Assembly: GCF_001513965.1 (NCBI RefSeq)
Contig: NZ_KQ948017.1
Location: 1 to 64,000 of the forward strand
DNA: 64,000 bases
Direction of reading: 5' to 3'
From: Streptomyces cellostaticus
Lineage (GTDB): Bacteria > Actinomycetota > Actinomycetes > Streptomycetales > Streptomycetaceae
How positions within the stretch are numbered: the first letter of the stretch is position 1; every line of letters starts with the position of its first letter. The translations under genes and the position numbers were made by a program. The notes below the pieces were generated by a model. That model saw nothing but the letters and a program-made list of their open reading frames with translations. It did not search any database and had not been told where the DNA came from. Shown here piece by piece: positions 18,263-27,741 of the stretch.

Positions 18263-18406
18263 ATGATCACTCAGATAGTGACGCTGTTGGGCGTACTGGT
18301 CGGCACCCTGACCTCGTACCTGTCCGACGCGGCGCTGTGGATTCCCGTGGAACGATCAGCAGCGCGTGGCGCTGCAGTACCTGCCATGGCCCTGCTCCGT
18401 AAATAG
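18263..18406 (+). pseudogene. N-terminal fragment of a small membrane protein
   Basis: It opens 'MITQIVTLLGVLVGTLTSYL', the N-terminal membrane helix of a hypothetical protein family often seen in Streptomyces. It then loses the usual basic cytoplasmic part and stops after 47 residues. Likely a truncated remnant; the assignment rests on my recollection of the family's N-terminus. Confidence 0.4.
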
Positions 18407-18574
18407 GTGGCCCTCAAGCTGACGCGGCGGGATGATCCCTGGTGTCGGTTGTGCGACCGCCCGGGCAGCAGGGGCTGATCGCGCGCTGCTGTCCGCCTGC
18501 TTGCAGCGTGTGCCGGATGACGCGCTGCCGACGACTTCCGTGAACGCGTTCTCCCTGCCCGGGAGGGGATTGTG

Positions 18575-20113
18575 ATGACGACTGCCGCGTCCGAGCCGAC
18601 CGGCTCCGAGCCCGAGGTCCGCACTGCAGCAGGGGAACTGCGCGGCACCGTGGAAGAGGGCGTGGCGGTCTTCCGGGGCATCCCGTTCGCCGAACCACCG
18701 GTGGGCCTGCTCCGTTTCGCCGCACCACAGCCGGTCAGGGGGTGGGACGGCGTGCGCATGGCCGTGTCGTACGGCCCGCCGCCCCCGCAGGCCGGCCACT
18801 TCGGCATGGACGCACTGGCACGGGACTCGGCGGGCGACGACTGGCTGACGGTCAATGTCTGGTCGCCCGAGCCGCACCCCGGAGCAGGGCTCCCGGTGAT
18901 GGTGTGGATCCCCGGCGGCGCCTACAGCATCGGTATGTCCAGACTCCCCGAGTACGACGGGGCCCGCCTCGCGCGGGACGGCGGTGTCGTCGTGGTGACG
19001 CTCAATTACCGCGTGGGCATGGAGGGCTTCGCACACATCGACGGAGCTCCCGCCAACCGGGGCCTGCTCGATCAGGTGGCCGCGTTGGAGTGGGTGCGCG
19101 ACAACATCCGGGCCTTCGGGGGCGACCCGGACCAGGTCACGGTCTTCGGCCAGTCGGCGGGCGGAGGATCGGTCGCCGCGCTGCTGGCGATGCCGCGCGC
19201 GGCCGGGCTCTTCCGCCGGGCGATCGCACAGAGCGTGCCAGGGACGTTCTTCTCACCGGCGCTCGCTGCCGACATCGCCGCCGCCTGCGCAGCTGAGCTG
19301 GGACTGCGCCCCACAGTGGCCGACTTGTCGACCGTGGCCCCGGACCAGTTGCCCACCGCCGGCGATGCGATCACCGCCAAGTCCGTCTCGTTCGCGGAGC
19401 GCTGGGGCCCCGTCGCACACCGGTCGATCCCGTTCTCGCCTGTCGTCGACGGCGATGTCCTGCCGGTCACACCCTGGCAGGCCCTGGCCGATGGCGCAGG
19501 CCGGGACGTCGACCTCCTTGTCGGGCACACCCGTGACGAGCAGCGGTTGCTGACCGCGCTCGACGGCTTGCTCGGCCAGGTGACGGAGGAGCAGGCTGCG
19601 GCCGCTCTCCAGGTCTTCGCCCCCGGCCCGGACGGCGCACAGCGCTACCGTGACGGCTTCCCTGCCGCAGGCCCGGACGAGCTGTACGAACTGGTCAACT
19701 CGGACTGGCTGTTCCGCATGCCGAGCCTCCACCTCGCCGGCGCGCAGATCACCGGCGGCGGGCGTGCCCATGTGTACGAACTGACCTGGCCCGCCCCGGG
19801 AATGGGAGGTGTCCTCGGCGCCTGCCACGGTCTCGACGTACCTCTCGTGTTCGGCAACCTGGGAAGTGGCCAGCCCGCCGCGCTGATCGGCGAAAGCCCC
19901 TCCCCTGCTGCGGAGGAGCTGTCATCGTGCATACGCACCGCGTGGACGGCTTTCGCCGCTCACGGCGACCCCGGCTGGGACCCGTACGACGCCGAGCAAC
20001 GCCTCACACGACTCTTCGACACGCGGTCGGCCGTCACCGCCTACCCGGAGGAGACCTCCCGCCTCATCTGGCACGACCACTTCTTCCCAGCACTACCGAT
20101 CATCGGCGGGTAG
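18575..20113 (+). CDS. Type-B carboxylesterase
   Basis: Predicted 512 aa (one more if GTG 18572 is used; GGGAGG serves either). It has the family hallmarks 'VAVFRGIPFAEPPVG', 'WIPGGAYSIG' (oxyanion loop), 'VTVFGQSAGGGSVAALL' (nucleophile Ser in GQSAGG) and 'GACHGLDVPLVFGN' (catalytic His). No signal peptide, so cytoplasmic. It hydrolyses esters of unknown type. It lies about 500 bp upstream of the nucleoside antibiotic cluster on the same strand but is separated by a long gap, so I do not include it in the pathway. Confidence 0.9.
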   Translation: MTTAASEPTGSEPEVRTAAGELRGTVEEGVAVFRGIPFAEPPVGLLRFAAPQPVRGWDGVRMAVSYGPPPPQAGHFGMDALARDSAGDDWLTVNVWSPEPHPGAGLPVMVWIPGGAYSIGMSRLPEYDGARLARDGGVVVVTLNYRVGMEGFAHIDGAPANRGLLDQVAALEWVRDNIRAFGGDPDQVTVFGQSAGGGSVAALLAMPRAAGLFRRAIAQSVPGTFFSPALAADIAAACAAELGLRPTVADLSTVAPDQLPTAGDAITAKSVSFAERWGPVAHRSIPFSPVVDGDVLPVTPWQALADGAGRDVDLLVGHTRDEQRLLTALDGLLGQVTEEQAAAALQVFAPGPDGAQRYRDGFPAAGPDELYELVNSDWLFRMPSLHLAGAQITGGGRAHVYELTWPAPGMGGVLGACHGLDVPLVFGNLGSGQPAALIGESPSPAAEELSSCIRTAWTAFAAHGDPGWDPYDAEQRLTRLFDTRSAVTAYPEETSRLIWHDHFFPALPIIGG

Positions 20114-20610
20114 CAGCCCGGTGGCGGACGCCGTTCGCCCCCAGCCGGTTCACTGCAGCCTGCTGCCTTCAGGGACGCGTCACTCACAACGATGAATCTG
20201 ACGCTGGTATATGAGCCAACCTCATACCTGCTTCTTCGCTCTTCAAAGATGGCGGCTCCTGGCCGGAGATCAGGTCCGGGGAAGGTTCGTCGGCCCTCGG
20301 CAGGGTCGGCCCCGGCCCGCGCGGGGCGTAGGCCCTCAGGCCGTGACGGCCCGACACCCCAAGGCCGACCCACTCGGCTTCCGTCACTCAGAGTCGCAGC
20401 GAGTCGTTGTGGACCGACCCCCGCAGCAGGGCCGGGAGAGTGGCCGAACGAGCCACTAATGCATGCCTGTTGTAACTACAAGCATATGGCTCGAAGTCGT
20501 CATGACTCCCTTGCGTGCCGCTTCCCGCCTCGCTGAGCATGAGGGTCGTCCGGAAATCCTTGATGTGGCCGGTGCATTCGGCCGTGCGCGAGGAAGGGCC
20601 CGCAGGCGCC
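20114..20610. promoter_or_regulatory. Upstream region of the nucleoside antibiotic cluster
   Basis: About 500 bp with no gene. Its composition includes AT-rich patches (near 20210-20250 and 20455-20490) unlike the flanking coding DNA. It must contain the promoter of the ten-gene operon-like set that follows. No operator sequence can be assigned. Confidence 0.45.
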
Positions 20611-21828
20611 ATGCAGATGCAGTCACCTCATCACACCGCCACCATCGCCCTCTCGGGAGCCGAGTTCGGCTGGGGCAGCACCGGCAAGCTCAGCGCCCTG
20701 ATCGCGACTCTCCGTGACCGGTCACCGATTCCGCTGCGCTTCGTCGGCATCGCCTCCGGCCTGAGCCGTGCGCTCCTCGCGGAGCACGGGATCGACCGCT
20801 GGTACGACGTGCGTGCCGACGACTGGCAGGCGGTCGCGGACGTGACGCGCCGCGAGGACGTCAGCGCCGGACTGGTCGTACTGGAAGGCCCGGCGGCCGT
20901 CGCGTTGGAGGCCGCCGGGGTGCCCACGGTCTTCGTCGACAGCTTGCCCTTCCTGTGGACCGAAGGGGACCGGGACTCGCTCCCGACCGACGTGTCCGTG
21001 TACTGCGCCCAGCGCTGCGTCGACCTGCCCGCCGCGTGCCAGGACGTGCTCGCCTCGATCACCAACCTGCGGTGGGTGGAGGCGGTCATCACGGTGCCGG
21101 GCCGGGAGCAGCCCGCCGGCTCACCGACCGGTCCCGTCCGCGGCACGTCCGCGCGCCGCGCGCTGGTCAGCCTCGGCGGGCTGCGTTCACCGGCCCTCAC
21201 CGACTGGACCTGCTACCCGGCCCTCGTCGTACCGGCCGCGCTGAGAGCGCTGGACTCCCTCGGCGTGCGGGAGGTCCATGTGGCGGGCAACCTCCCGGCC
21301 AGGTTCAAGGCCGACGTGGAGCACTCCTTGCGGATGCACGTCACCTACGGCCCCCTCGGACGCGAGGCCTTCCTGGAGCGGCTGGCGGACACCGACGTCC
21401 TGCTCACCTCGCCGGGACTCACCACCTTGCTGGAGGCCGGTGCACGGGGCACGCCCACCGTGTGTCTCCCGCCGCAGAACCTCAGCCAGATCTTCAACGG
21501 CCGCTTCCACAGCCGGGCGGTCGGAGCGGACGTCCGAGTCACCTGGCCCGACCGGGTCTTCGCCGAGGCCGACGTTCTCCGCGACCGCACGACCGCCGAG
21601 CAGGCGGCGCTCCGGCTGATCTACGCGGGCATCGCCGGCGCGGCGGGCGAAGACGCCGCACAGACCCGGGCCGAGGTATGCGACCGCGTCCTCGCGGCGC
21701 TGCGCCGCGCCGGTGCCGGCGCCTGCTGGACCGCTCTCGTCGACACCGTCGGCCGCAACGGCGCAGCCCAGGTCGCCGACCACGTCCTGGACCTCGTCCT
21801 GCGGACTGCGATCGCAGCCCGCGGTTGA
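20611..21828 (+). CDS. blsD: Cytosylglucuronate (CGA) synthase, BlsD-like GT-B glycosyltransferase
   Basis: Predicted 405 aa. GT-B fold of the MurG/UDP-glycosyltransferase kind: an N-terminal acceptor domain ('IALSGAEFGWGSTGKLSAL') and a C-terminal donor site 'LLTSPGLTTLLEAGARGTP' followed by 'LPPQNLSQIFNGR'. In blasticidin S, gougerotin and mildiomycin pathways this enzyme joins cytosine to UDP-glucuronate to give cytosylglucuronic acid, the first committed step. The identity comes from fold plus the neighbours (CMP hydrolase, CGA-processing radical SAM enzyme, arginine aminomutase), not from an alignment. ATG 20611 is used; ATG 20617 is possible. Confidence 0.8.
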   Translation: MQMQSPHHTATIALSGAEFGWGSTGKLSALIATLRDRSPIPLRFVGIASGLSRALLAEHGIDRWYDVRADDWQAVADVTRREDVSAGLVVLEGPAAVALEAAGVPTVFVDSLPFLWTEGDRDSLPTDVSVYCAQRCVDLPAACQDVLASITNLRWVEAVITVPGREQPAGSPTGPVRGTSARRALVSLGGLRSPALTDWTCYPALVVPAALRALDSLGVREVHVAGNLPARFKADVEHSLRMHVTYGPLGREAFLERLADTDVLLTSPGLTTLLEAGARGTPTVCLPPQNLSQIFNGRFHSRAVGADVRVTWPDRVFAEADVLRDRTTAEQAALRLIYAGIAGAAGEDAAQTRAEVCDRVLAALRRAGAGACWTALVDTVGRNGAAQVADHVLDLVLRTAIAARG

Positions 21829-21875
21829 GCGGACGACGACAGACCGGCAGCACCCGCTCACAGGAAGGTTCCGCC

Positions 21876-22910
21876 ATGACCGAGCAACCGGCGTTGCGGC
21901 CCAGCGGCCCGGGACGGCGCGGCAGTACCCGCGAGAGGTATCTGTTCATCCGCCTGCTGGAGGCCTGCAACGCGGACTGCTTCATGTGCGAGTTCGCGCT
22001 CTCCCGGGACACGTTCCGGTTCTCGCTCGAGGACTTCGACGAGTTGCTGCCACGGGCCGTGGAGGCCGGGGTCGGCTACATCCGCTTCACCGGTGGCGAG
22101 CCGCTGATGCACGCGGACGTGGCGGAGCTGGTGCGCCGGGGCACCGACGCGGGCATGAAGATGTCGGTCATCACCAACGGCATGATGCTGCCCCGGCAGA
22201 TCGAGCAGCTGGCCGACGCGGGCCTCGCCCAGGTCATCGTCAGCCTCGACGGCGGTTCGGCCGCGACGCACGACGTCTACCGCCGCTCCCCGGGCATGTT
22301 CGACCACGGCCTGCGCGGGCTGCGCGCCGCCGCCCGGCTCGGCGTACTGCCGCGCGTGAACAGCGTGGTGGGACCGCACAACTACACCGAGATGCCCCAG
22401 TTGCAGAGGGTCCTCACCGAAACCGGGGTGCAGCAGTGGGAACTGTCCGCTCTGAAGCTCGAACGCGCCATCCACTACCCCGATCCCGACCATGTGCGGG
22501 CCCTGTGCGACCCGGTCTACGACGCAGACCCCGAGTGGATGCTGGTCCCCCTCGGCAAGCGGTTCTACGGGGACACCCCCGAGGAACAGGAGCTGTACTT
22601 CTCGGCCTCCGTCACACCGCGGGCGAGCGAACCGTTGTGCCATGTCGTCGACGACGTGATCTATCTCGACGGCAAGTACGGCCGGGCGTACGCCTGCAGC
22701 TGCCTGCCGCATCGCGAGGGGGACGACGAACCGGGCGGTGCTCCGCTGCGTGAGGACGGGGTCATCCGGCTCGACACCCCTGCCTTCCGTACCCATGCGG
22801 ACTTCTTCCGCACCCAGGGGCCGCGGGTGTGCAACGGCTGTTCGGCGACGGCAGCCGGGTACAGCGACGACGTCGCCCGGCTGGGCGGCGTACGGCCGTG
22901 GCAGTACTGA
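21876..22910 (+). CDS. blsE: Radical SAM enzyme, BlsE-like CGA decarboxylase
   Basis: Predicted 344 aa; AGGAAGG lies before the ATG. The radical SAM cluster motif is CNADCFMC (Cys31, Cys35, Cys38), with 'RFTGGEPLMHADV' as the GGE SAM-binding motif. The C-terminal part has further Cys ('EPLCHVVDD', 'AYACSCLPH', 'VCNGCSATA'), compatible with an auxiliary Fe-S cluster of the SPASM/twitch type. In the blasticidin S pathway BlsE converts cytosylglucuronic acid by radical decarboxylation towards a cytosyl-pentose intermediate. Its place 47 bp after the CGA synthase gene supports that role. Confidence 0.82.
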   Translation: MTEQPALRPSGPGRRGSTRERYLFIRLLEACNADCFMCEFALSRDTFRFSLEDFDELLPRAVEAGVGYIRFTGGEPLMHADVAELVRRGTDAGMKMSVITNGMMLPRQIEQLADAGLAQVIVSLDGGSAATHDVYRRSPGMFDHGLRGLRAAARLGVLPRVNSVVGPHNYTEMPQLQRVLTETGVQQWELSALKLERAIHYPDPDHVRALCDPVYDADPEWMLVPLGKRFYGDTPEEQELYFSASVTPRASEPLCHVVDDVIYLDGKYGRAYACSCLPHREGDDEPGGAPLREDGVIRLDTPAFRTHADFFRTQGPRVCNGCSATAAGYSDDVARLGGVRPWQY

Positions 22911-22958
22911 CCCGCCCGGCCGGGCCGGGCCCGCATCGGTCAAGGCGACAGGAGAGAG

Positions 22959-23918
22959 ATGCCCGCCCACGACGAAGGAGCGTTCCCGGCGCACGGGCCG
23001 GCACCGGCCCGCCGGCGCCTGCTGCTGGTGGCCGACCCCCGGCAGCTCGACTCGGTGACCGCGCGTCGCCGGATCGCCGCCCATCTGCGCGAGATGGACC
23101 TGGTCGTGGAGACCGGGAGGTCGGAGGAGAGGGAGTGGATATGGAGGGGCGCGGACCGTCCGGACGCCGCCCTCGTGTGCGACCTTCCCGCCGTGGCGCA
23201 GGCGCTGACGGCGCGCGGAGTGCCGGTGGTGTATCTGCACTCCGGGTACCGGGCTCAGGGGCTGCCCGCCGTCACGGCGGCCGCCGTGCGGGCGCATGCC
23301 CCCGCCTGGCTGCCGGGCCCCCGGGTTGCGGGTCCGGGCGGCGCACGCCCCACGGGCCTGCTCGCACCGGCCCGGCTGGTGCGCGACAGAACCCGGACGG
23401 GATGCCTGCTGCTCGTTTCCGTCCACCAGGTGCCCGGCCGTGACCTCGCCGCCTTCGCCGACGGACCGCTGCGGGCCGTGGCCGAGGAGGCGGTGCACCG
23501 CACCGGGCGGTGCGACGTGGTGTGCGACGGCGAGGCGGAGACCACGGCCGCCGCTCTGGCGCACACCACCGGTGTCCGGGTGCACGACGCCCGCACGGTC
23601 GACGTCGACGCCCTGCACGCGGCGGCCCGTGTGTTCGTCGCCTCCCCGACGCTGACGGCCCTGACGCTGGCGCAGTCCCGCGGCGCTCCGCTCGCCCTGC
23701 TCCCACCCCTCGACCACGACCAGGACGACCTGGCCCGTCGTACCCGCCAGGCCGTGCGGGTGCCGACGGTGACCGATCCCGCCGACCCGGCGCTGTGGTC
23801 CCCTGCGGACGCCGACGCCCGCTCGGCATGGTCCGGTCTCGGCCCGGACGACCTGCGTGGCGCCCAGCGCGTCGCCCGCACGCTCCGTCAACTCGCCCTC
23901 GCCCCGATCGCTTTCTGA
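22959..23918 (+). CDS. CGA synthase-related protein (degenerate glycosyltransferase-like)
   Basis: Predicted 319 aa, about 85 residues shorter than the CGA synthase two genes upstream. The C-terminal 'VFVASPTLTALTLAQSRGAPLALLPP' (broken at 26 in nature) lines up with the donor-site stretch of that enzyme but lacks its Gly-Leu-Thr-Thr and Glu residues. The N-terminus 'RRLLLVADPRQLDSVTARRR' looks like a Rossmann half-domain. It may be a catalytically dead partner that stabilises the synthase, or a transferase with another substrate. In the blasticidin S cluster, as I recall it, an unassigned gene (blsF) lies in this place. AGGAGAGAG precedes the ATG. Confidence 0.65.
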   Translation: MPAHDEGAFPAHGPAPARRRLLLVADPRQLDSVTARRRIAAHLREMDLVVETGRSEEREWIWRGADRPDAALVCDLPAVAQALTARGVPVVYLHSGYRAQGLPAVTAAAVRAHAPAWLPGPRVAGPGGARPTGLLAPARLVRDRTRTGCLLLVSVHQVPGRDLAAFADGPLRAVAEEAVHRTGRCDVVCDGEAETTAAALAHTTGVRVHDARTVDVDALHAAARVFVASPTLTALTLAQSRGAPLALLPPLDHDQDDLARRTRQAVRVPTVTDPADPALWSPADADARSAWSGLGPDDLRGAQRVARTLRQLALAPIAF

Positions 23919-24033
23919 CCGTACTCACCCGCCGCGCTGTCCGCCGGGCAGCCGCACGCGCCCGGGCCTGCCGGGCGGTGCACCCGACCCACGCAGGTGT
24001 TCTTCCGACCCGAGTCGCCGGACCGGAGTTGCG

Positions 24034-25266
24034 ATGTCCCAGATGAGCACGGAACCCGACGGGATCAGGCCTTCCCTCACCCGTCGCGAAGACATCCCCG
24101 ACGAGCAGTGGAACGACTGGCGCTGGCACATGCGCAAACGCATCACCAACCTCGACAAGGCCCGGGAATGGATCCGTCCCACACTGCTCGAGGAGCGGGC
24201 GATCGCGGAGACGGCGGGCAAGTACCGCTGGTCCGTCACGCCGTACTACGCCTCGCTGATGGACCCCTACGACCCCGGCTGCCCGGTGCGGCAGCAGGCC
24301 GTGCCCGCGCTCGGCGAGCTGCTGGAGTTCAGCGGCGCAGAGGTCGATCCGGTCGGCGACATGTACTACCGCAAGACCAACCGCGTCGTGCACAAGTACC
24401 CCGACCGGGTGATCATGCTGATCACGGAGGCGTGCCCGGTGTACTGCCGGCACTGCACCCGCAAGTTCCACACCACGGACGTCGACGGCACGTACTTCGA
24501 GCGCAGCGAGGGCGAGGACTTCAGCGAGGACCTGCGCTACATCGCCGGCCACCCGGAGATCCGGGACGTGCTGCTCACCGGCGGCGACCCGCTGTCGTAC
24601 CGGGACGGAAAGCTGGAGGAGATCATCGCCGGCCTCCGGGCCATCCCGAGCGTGGAGATCATCCGGATCGGCAGCCGCTTCCCGGTCCTGCTTCCGCAGC
24701 GCATCACCCCGGACCTGTGCGCGATGCTCGCGCGATACCACCCCGTGTGGCTGAACACCCACTTCAACCACCCCAAGGAGATCACCCCGGAGGCCGAACG
24801 GGCCGTGGACCGGCTGCTGCGCCATGGCATCCCGGTGGGCAACCAGACCGTCCTGCTGCGCGGGATCAACGACGAAGTCGACACCATGCGCCGGCTCATG
24901 ACCGAGCTGCTGCGGATCCGCGTACGCCCCTACTACCTCTACCACTGCGACAACGTCACCGGTGTCTCCCACTTCATGACCTCGATCGAGAAGGGCTGGG
25001 AGATCATGGAGGGCCTGCAGGGGCACATCACCGGCTTCGGCGTACCCCAGTACGTCCTCACCACCCGCCTGGGGAAGATCCCCATCGCCCGCCCGTACCA
25101 CCGCGAAACACCCGACGGGCTGGCGCTGCGCAACTACCGGGGCGAGGAGATGCTCGTCGACGACAGCGTCTGTCCCCTCACCGAATCCGCCGCGGCGCAC
25201 GGCTTCCGACACGCGCCCGACGTGACCGAAAACCGGACGACGGCAACCGGAGAGGGGGCACGATGA
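24034..25266 (+). CDS. blsG: KamA-family aminomutase, probable arginine 2,3-aminomutase (BlsG-like)
   Basis: Predicted 410 aa. Radical SAM motif CPVYCRHC (Cys134, Cys138, Cys141) in the KamA context 'ITEACPVYCRHCTRKF', then 'DVLLTGGDPLSYRDGKLEEI', 'IGSRFPVLLPQRITPDL' and 'WLNTHFNHPKEITPEA', all lysine 2,3-aminomutase features. It uses SAM, a 4Fe-4S cluster and PLP to move an alpha-amino group to the beta position. Within a cluster making CGA derivatives with a guanidino methyltransferase, the expected substrate is L-arginine, giving beta-arginine. ATGA overlap couples it to the aminotransferase gene. Confidence 0.85.
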   Translation: MSQMSTEPDGIRPSLTRREDIPDEQWNDWRWHMRKRITNLDKAREWIRPTLLEERAIAETAGKYRWSVTPYYASLMDPYDPGCPVRQQAVPALGELLEFSGAEVDPVGDMYYRKTNRVVHKYPDRVIMLITEACPVYCRHCTRKFHTTDVDGTYFERSEGEDFSEDLRYIAGHPEIRDVLLTGGDPLSYRDGKLEEIIAGLRAIPSVEIIRIGSRFPVLLPQRITPDLCAMLARYHPVWLNTHFNHPKEITPEAERAVDRLLRHGIPVGNQTVLLRGINDEVDTMRRLMTELLRIRVRPYYLYHCDNVTGVSHFMTSIEKGWEIMEGLQGHITGFGVPQYVLTTRLGKIPIARPYHRETPDGLALRNYRGEEMLVDDSVCPLTESAAAHGFRHAPDVTENRTTATGEGAR

Positions 25267-26441
25267 CGCTCGACAAGAGGCTGGGACAGCGGTTCCTGCC
25301 GTACGGTGCCAACTACCTCGACTGGTCGGACATGAGCGAACTGCGCCACGTCATCGAACAAGGCGTGCTGTTCCGCTACCAGACCGAGACGGAGAGCATG
25401 GCCGACAGGCTGGAGCGGCGGGTCGCCGAAGAGCTCGGCGCGGACCATGTGCTCGCCGTACACAACTGCACCGAGGCGCTGCGCCTCGCCCTGGTGTCCA
25501 CCCGGCCGCGGGCCGGCGACGTCGTCCACATCCCGGCCGTCACGTTCGTGGCGGTGGCCGGCGCGGTGCTGTCCACCGGGCTGATCCCGGTGCCGGTCGA
25601 CGTCGACGAGTCGTTCTCCCTGGACGCCTCCTTACTGCCGCCGGACGCGCAACGGGTCGTCGTCGCGCACATGGAGGGCGCGGTCGCCCCGCTGCCCGAG
25701 CACGTCCCGTATGTCATCGAGGACGCGGCGCAGGCCCTCGGCGCCGTCTTCCCGGACGGCCGGCGCACCGGCACCCGCGGCTACGCCGGTGCCTTCAGCT
25801 TCCACCACAACAAGATCCTGACCTCGGGCGAGGGCGGACTGCTGGTCACCAACGACCCCGCGGCCTGGCAGGTGATGCGCTGCTACCACGACCACGGCTC
25901 GGCACGGGTGCCCGGCCGCTACCCCACCTGGAACGAGGGCGCCTACTACGGCGAGAACTTCGTCACCAGCGAGGAGGTCGCCGCCATCCAGTTGCAGCAG
26001 TTCCGGCACCTTGACGGCATCCTGGCCGGCCTGGAGCGCCACTACGCCATCACCGCGCAGGAACTCCCGGGCCGCAAAGACATCGCGCTGCTGCCCCGGT
26101 CGGCCGGCGACGCGAAGATCAGCCTGCGGCTGCGGCTGGAGAGCCGGGAGCTGCGGGACGCGGCGGTGGCCCGGCTCAGCGCGCGGGGCATCGCCCACTG
26201 GACCCTCGGCAAGTATTTCCTGCCGGAACACCCGGTCCTCACCTCACGCAACTCCCTGTACGCGGACGGCTTCCCCTGGAACCTCGCCGACGGGATCCCC
26301 CGCGCCATCAGCAGGGACGGCTTCGCCCGTACCCGCTCGCTGCTCGACCGCACCCTGTGCGTGCCGCTGTCCCCCGAGCTGTCCGAGACCGAGCAGCGGG
26401 TGGCGGCCAAGACGCTCCGGCAGACGCTGGAGTCGCTGTGA
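25263..26441 (+). CDS. blsH: DegT/DnrJ/EryC1 aminotransferase, BlsH-like
   Basis: Predicted 392 aa. PLP fold type I with the sugar-aminotransferase pattern: 'AVHNCTEALRLAL', 'VIEDAAQALGAVF', and the Schiff-base lysine in 'FSFHHNKILTSGEGG' (Lys184). It would install the 4-amino group on the CGA-derived ketosugar on the way to cytosinine. Codon 124 (25632-25634) is TTA, so translation should depend on the bldA leucyl-tRNA. ATG overlaps the aminomutase stop and its own stop overlaps the next GTG, giving tight coupling. Confidence 0.83.
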   Translation: MTLDKRLGQRFLPYGANYLDWSDMSELRHVIEQGVLFRYQTETESMADRLERRVAEELGADHVLAVHNCTEALRLALVSTRPRAGDVVHIPAVTFVAVAGAVLSTGLIPVPVDVDESFSLDASLLPPDAQRVVVAHMEGAVAPLPEHVPYVIEDAAQALGAVFPDGRRTGTRGYAGAFSFHHNKILTSGEGGLLVTNDPAAWQVMRCYHDHGSARVPGRYPTWNEGAYYGENFVTSEEVAAIQLQQFRHLDGILAGLERHYAITAQELPGRKDIALLPRSAGDAKISLRLRLESRELRDAAVARLSARGIAHWTLGKYFLPEHPVLTSRNSLYADGFPWNLADGIPRAISRDGFARTRSLLDRTLCVPLSPELSETEQRVAAKTLRQTLESL

Positions 26442-27685
26442 CCGGGGCTTCGGAGACTGTTCTGCTGGCGGACGACCGGGCCTCCTCCTTCACCCGCCAT
26501 GCCGCACGCAACCGCGGCGACGGCCTGGTCCTGCTGCGCTTCGAGGACGCGCGCGCCGACATGTCGGCGCAGTACCTGGACGAGACCGCCCATCTGCCGG
26601 CCTTCTGGATCCGCCGCGGCGCGCCGCTCGCGGCCGAGGCCCGGCGCTACCTCGACTGGATCCGCCGGCAGCAGGCCCGCCCGACCCGCTTCTGCAACCC
26701 CTCCGAACCCCGTCAGGACATCGCGCAGCGCTTCGCGGGGCTGGTGGGCCTGCCGCACCTGACACCCTGGCAGGTGCGGTGGGTGCGCAACAAGGCTGAC
26801 ATGAAGGACAAGTTCCGGGAGCTGGGGCTGCGCACCGCCATCTACGCCCATATCCGGACCGCCGGTGACGTGACGCGCTTCGCCGCCGCCCACGGCTGGC
26901 CGGTGGTCCTCAAGCCCGTCGACTCCTTCGCCTGTGTGGACACCCACCTCCTGCGCGAACCGGCCGACCTCGGCCGGGTCGATCTCACCGCACGCCGCTG
27001 GATGGTGGAGCAGTACCTCGGCGGCACCGAGTGGGAGGCGTGTGCGCTGATCCTCGACGGTGAGGTGCTCGACGTCTGGCCCAGTGCCATGCCGTGCCGG
27101 CCCCTCGACATCGTCGAAGGAGCCATGAACGCGAACATCAGCGTCGCCTCCGGCCCCGGACCGGCCTGCGACGTGACCGGCGCGGTGCGACGCATCGTCC
27201 ATGGGATGGGGTTGGACCACGGTTACCTGCACATGGAGTTCTTCGAGATCGACGGCCGCGTGTACGCCGGTGAGGTCGGGCTCCGGATGGCCGGCTGCGA
27301 GATCGCCGCCAACCACGGGCATGCCTACGGGTTCGACGTCTTCGGCGCGACCCTCGACGTGTACGCCGGTCGCCGCCCCGCCCTGGAGTACGGCGAGCGC
27401 CGCTGCGTCGGCGATCTGCTGCTGCCGCTGCCCGGCACCGGCACGGTCACCGCGCTGACCTCGCAGGAGGAACTGCTGCGCATGCCCGGCGTCATCGCGG
27501 CCGCCCTGCGCACCGCTCCAGGCGAGCGTGTCACCGCACGCCGGGCCTCGCACAGCTCCTGCGGACACGTCCATGTCGAGGGCGCGACGGCCGCCGAGGT
27601 GGAAGAGCGCATGAGACACGTGCTGGACGTCTTCAGCATCGAGGTCGCCGCGGGCGCCGAGGCCGCACCGGCGCCTTCCCCCTGA
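26438..27685 (+). CDS. ATP-grasp amide ligase (candidate beta-arginine/nucleoside ligase)
   Basis: Predicted 415 aa from GTG 26438, which overlaps the previous stop as GTGA. ATP-grasp features: 'NKADMKDKFRELGL', 'GWPVVLKPVDSF' (Lys of the nucleotide site), 'WMVEQYLGGTEWEACALI' and 'HMEFFEIDGRVYAGEVGLRMAG' (the metal-binding Glu stretch). It should form an amide bond between a carboxylate and an amine. In this cluster the natural candidates are beta-arginine and the cytosinine core, in the position I recall for blsI. The pairing is inference. Confidence 0.75.
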   Translation: MTGASETVLLADDRASSFTRHAARNRGDGLVLLRFEDARADMSAQYLDETAHLPAFWIRRGAPLAAEARRYLDWIRRQQARPTRFCNPSEPRQDIAQRFAGLVGLPHLTPWQVRWVRNKADMKDKFRELGLRTAIYAHIRTAGDVTRFAAAHGWPVVLKPVDSFACVDTHLLREPADLGRVDLTARRWMVEQYLGGTEWEACALILDGEVLDVWPSAMPCRPLDIVEGAMNANISVASGPGPACDVTGAVRRIVHGMGLDHGYLHMEFFEIDGRVYAGEVGLRMAGCEIAANHGHAYGFDVFGATLDVYAGRRPALEYGERRCVGDLLLPLPGTGTVTALTSQEELLRMPGVIAAALRTAPGERVTARRASHSSCGHVHVEGATAAEVEERMRHVLDVFSIEVAAGAEAAPAPSP

Positions 27686-27741
27686 CCGGCGCGCCGCCTG
27701 CGCCCCCCATCCGTTCACGACCCACGGAGGACCGAACCACC

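Noticed and set aside
18575..20113. Carboxylesterase as first gene of the nucleoside cluster
   Set aside because: A gap of about 500 bp and no role in the blasticidin-type pathway; kept outside the cluster.
23272..25212. Long minus-strand open frame opposite the aminomutase gene
   Set aside because: Shadow of radical SAM and GT-like genes; no ribosome binding site or motif.
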